Assembly (NCBI GenBank): GCA_937923225.1
Contig: CALAKR010000349.1
Span: forward strand, 1-6,738
Length of the DNA stretch: 6,738 nt
Direction: 5' to 3'
Origin: an uncultured Aquabacterium sp.
GTDB lineage: Bacteria; Pseudomonadota; Gammaproteobacteria; Burkholderiales; Burkholderiaceae_C
Positions 5,739-6,738 of this stretch are shown here, in pieces. The notes below the pieces were generated by a model. It worked only from the letters and a program-made list of their open reading frames with translations. It was not told the origin of the DNA and made no database searches. Position numbers and translations under genes: made by a program. The stretch's first letter is position 1. Each line of letters starts with the position of its first letter.

Positions 5739-6738
5739 TTCACCCCATCGACGGCACGCACCAAGGCTTCAAGCAGCTCATCCACGTGATAGGGCTTCCT
5801 GAGCACCTTCAAATCCGGCTGCGGGGCTTGCGCGGTGTAACCCGATGCGAGCACGACGGGCAGGTTGGGCTGATGCGCATGACACCACCGTGCCAGGTCG
5901 AAACCCGTCGTGCTCCCAGGCATCACCACATCGCTGAACACCACATCGAACTTGCCGCCATGCTGCAGCACGCTCTTGGCTTCGTCTGCCGTGACGCAAT
6001 GCTGGACCGAGTGCCCCGCACCCCGAATCGCCGGCACCACGACGGAGGCCACCAAGGGGTCGTCCTCCACCATCAGCACCCGCAAGGGACCACGCGTGAA
6101 CACCGACCTCACCGTCGCCGGGCTCGCAGCAGCAGGGGCCTGCGTGGTGACCGGCAGCAGCAGACACACCGTGGTGCCACGACCGGGCTCGCTCGTGATG
6201 CTCGCCTCGCCGCCTGATTGCCGGGCAAAGGATTGCACCTGGGCCAGCCCCAGACCCGACCCTGAACCGACCGGCTTGGTCGTGAAATAGGGATCGAAGG
6301 CTTTGCGCAAGGTCTCCGCAGACATGCCGGGGCCGTTGTCAGTCACCTCCAGGCGCACGAAGCCCGAGGCCTCGGGCACAGCCCTGATGTCGATGCGCCC
6401 GCCCTCCTTCATCGCATCGCGGGCATTGAAAATCAGATTGAGCAAGGCCAGTTCGAACTGCGTCGGGTCCACGAACACGGCTGGCGTGCCTGGCACCACA
6501 TCGGCGTGCAGTGTGACATTCGCGCCAGCCGCCTTGCTGGTGAGTTCGCTCACCTTGAGCAGAAAATCATTGAGGTCCACAGGCACGGGCTCCAGCGCCT
6601 GAGCCCTGCCGAACGCCAGCATCTGCTTGACCAGGCTGGTCGCCTTGCCCGTGGCCCGTGAGGCAGCTTCGAGCATCCTCCGGGGAGGCCCCTCAGGGGT
6701 ATTGGGCAGCAGCAGATGGTGCGCCGCGCTGATGGTCT
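5735..6738 (-). CDS. Hybrid sensor histidine kinase with C-terminal receiver domain (N-terminus outside window)
   Basis: The minus-strand frame is open from the window edge to a TGA at 5737-5735, giving about 333 residues of a larger signalling protein. An ATG at 6676 is internal, not the start: 20 upstream codons (HHLLLPNTPEGPPRR) continue the dimerisation helix. The H box with the phosphorylated His lies beyond the window. Counting from that Met, the second dimerisation helix ends SLVKQMLAFGR (14-24). The ATPase domain follows, with N box NLIFNARDAM (80-89), DNGPGM (113-118), FDPYFTTK (127-134) and GSGSGLGLAQ (137-146). A short linker leads to a receiver domain (about 198-310) with acidic pocket EDD (204-206), phospho-acceptor Asp249 in FSDVVMPG, and Lys294 in LRKPY. 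It presumably autophosphorylates and passes phosphate to its own receiver. The input signal and target are unknown. It lies convergent to the oxidoreductase, 16 bases apart, so it is not in that operon. Confidence 0.9.
   Translation of the reverse strand, partial: TISAAHHLLLPNTPEGPPRRMLEAASRATGKATSLVKQMLAFGRAQALEPVPVDLNDFLLKVSELTSKAAGANVTLHADVVPGTPAVFVDPTQFELALLNLIFNARDAMKEGGRIDIRAVPEASGFVRLEVTDNGPGMSAETLRKAFDPYFTTKPVGSGSGLGLAQVQSFARQSGGEASITSEPGRGTTVCLLLPVTTQAPAAASPATVRSVFTRGPLRVLMVEDDPLVASVVVPAIRGAGHSVQHCVTADEAKSVLQHGGKFDVVFSDVVMPGSTTGFDLARWCHAHQPNLPVVLASGYTAQAPQPDLKVLRKPYHVDELLEALVRAVDGVN

Noticed and set aside
1..6738. CRISPR arrays, tRNA or rRNA genes, phage or toxin-antitoxin modules
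   Set aside because: No spaced direct repeats, cloverleaf sequences or recognisable module genes were seen on either strand.

Overview
The window is GC-rich with strong G/C bias at third codon positions. Its protein families (IS5-type transposase, TonB receptor with heme oxygenase and DUF454, HcnA/HcnB-like dehydrogenase subunits, hybrid histidine kinase) look like a betaproteobacterium, most likely Burkholderiales. This placement is inference from protein style; no rRNA or tRNA is present.

Layout. At 1 to about 135 lies the 5' end of an IS5-family insertion sequence, its transposase reading leftward out of the window. It abuts the 3' part of a TonB-dependent receptor (about 137-1798, +) that has lost its signal peptide, TonB box and most of its plug. 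Directly after the receptor stop comes an orphan C-terminal tail (about 1800-2084, +): an Ig-like stretch, a glycine run, one hydrophobic segment and a basic end, as in GlyGly-CTERM sorting tails. Two intact genes follow: a HemO/PigA-type heme oxygenase (2112-2729, +) and a small DUF454/YbaN membrane protein (2698-3117 or a shorter form, +). About 130 bases of unassigned sequence lead into the middle of a sodium:solute symporter on the minus strand (about 3252-4052), truncated at both ends. Its interrupted 5' side is fused back-to-back to the 3' part of a small [2Fe-2S] protein (about 4054-4275, +). This overlaps an HcnB-like FAD oxidoreductase (4268-5718, +) that carries a one-base frameshift at a C run near 4774-4777. 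A hybrid histidine kinase with a C-terminal receiver domain (5735 to beyond 6738, -) converges on it, with a hairpin over both stop codons.

Function. There are two themes. The first is iron/heme acquisition: an outer-membrane receptor relic beside a heme-degrading enzyme and DUF454. The second is oxidation of an amino acid, opine or similar imino compound by a multi-subunit flavoprotein: a small ferredoxin-like subunit plus a large FAD/BFD subunit. The usual DadA-like catalytic subunit is not in the window, and a symporter piece lies nearby.

The most striking property is structural. Four gene-breaking junctions (about 128-140, 1799, 3251 and 4052) and one frameshift occur within 4.8 kb. Either this is a decaying, IS-associated genomic mosaic or the assembly is chimeric; the sequence alone cannot decide. 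I found no convincing new biological system.
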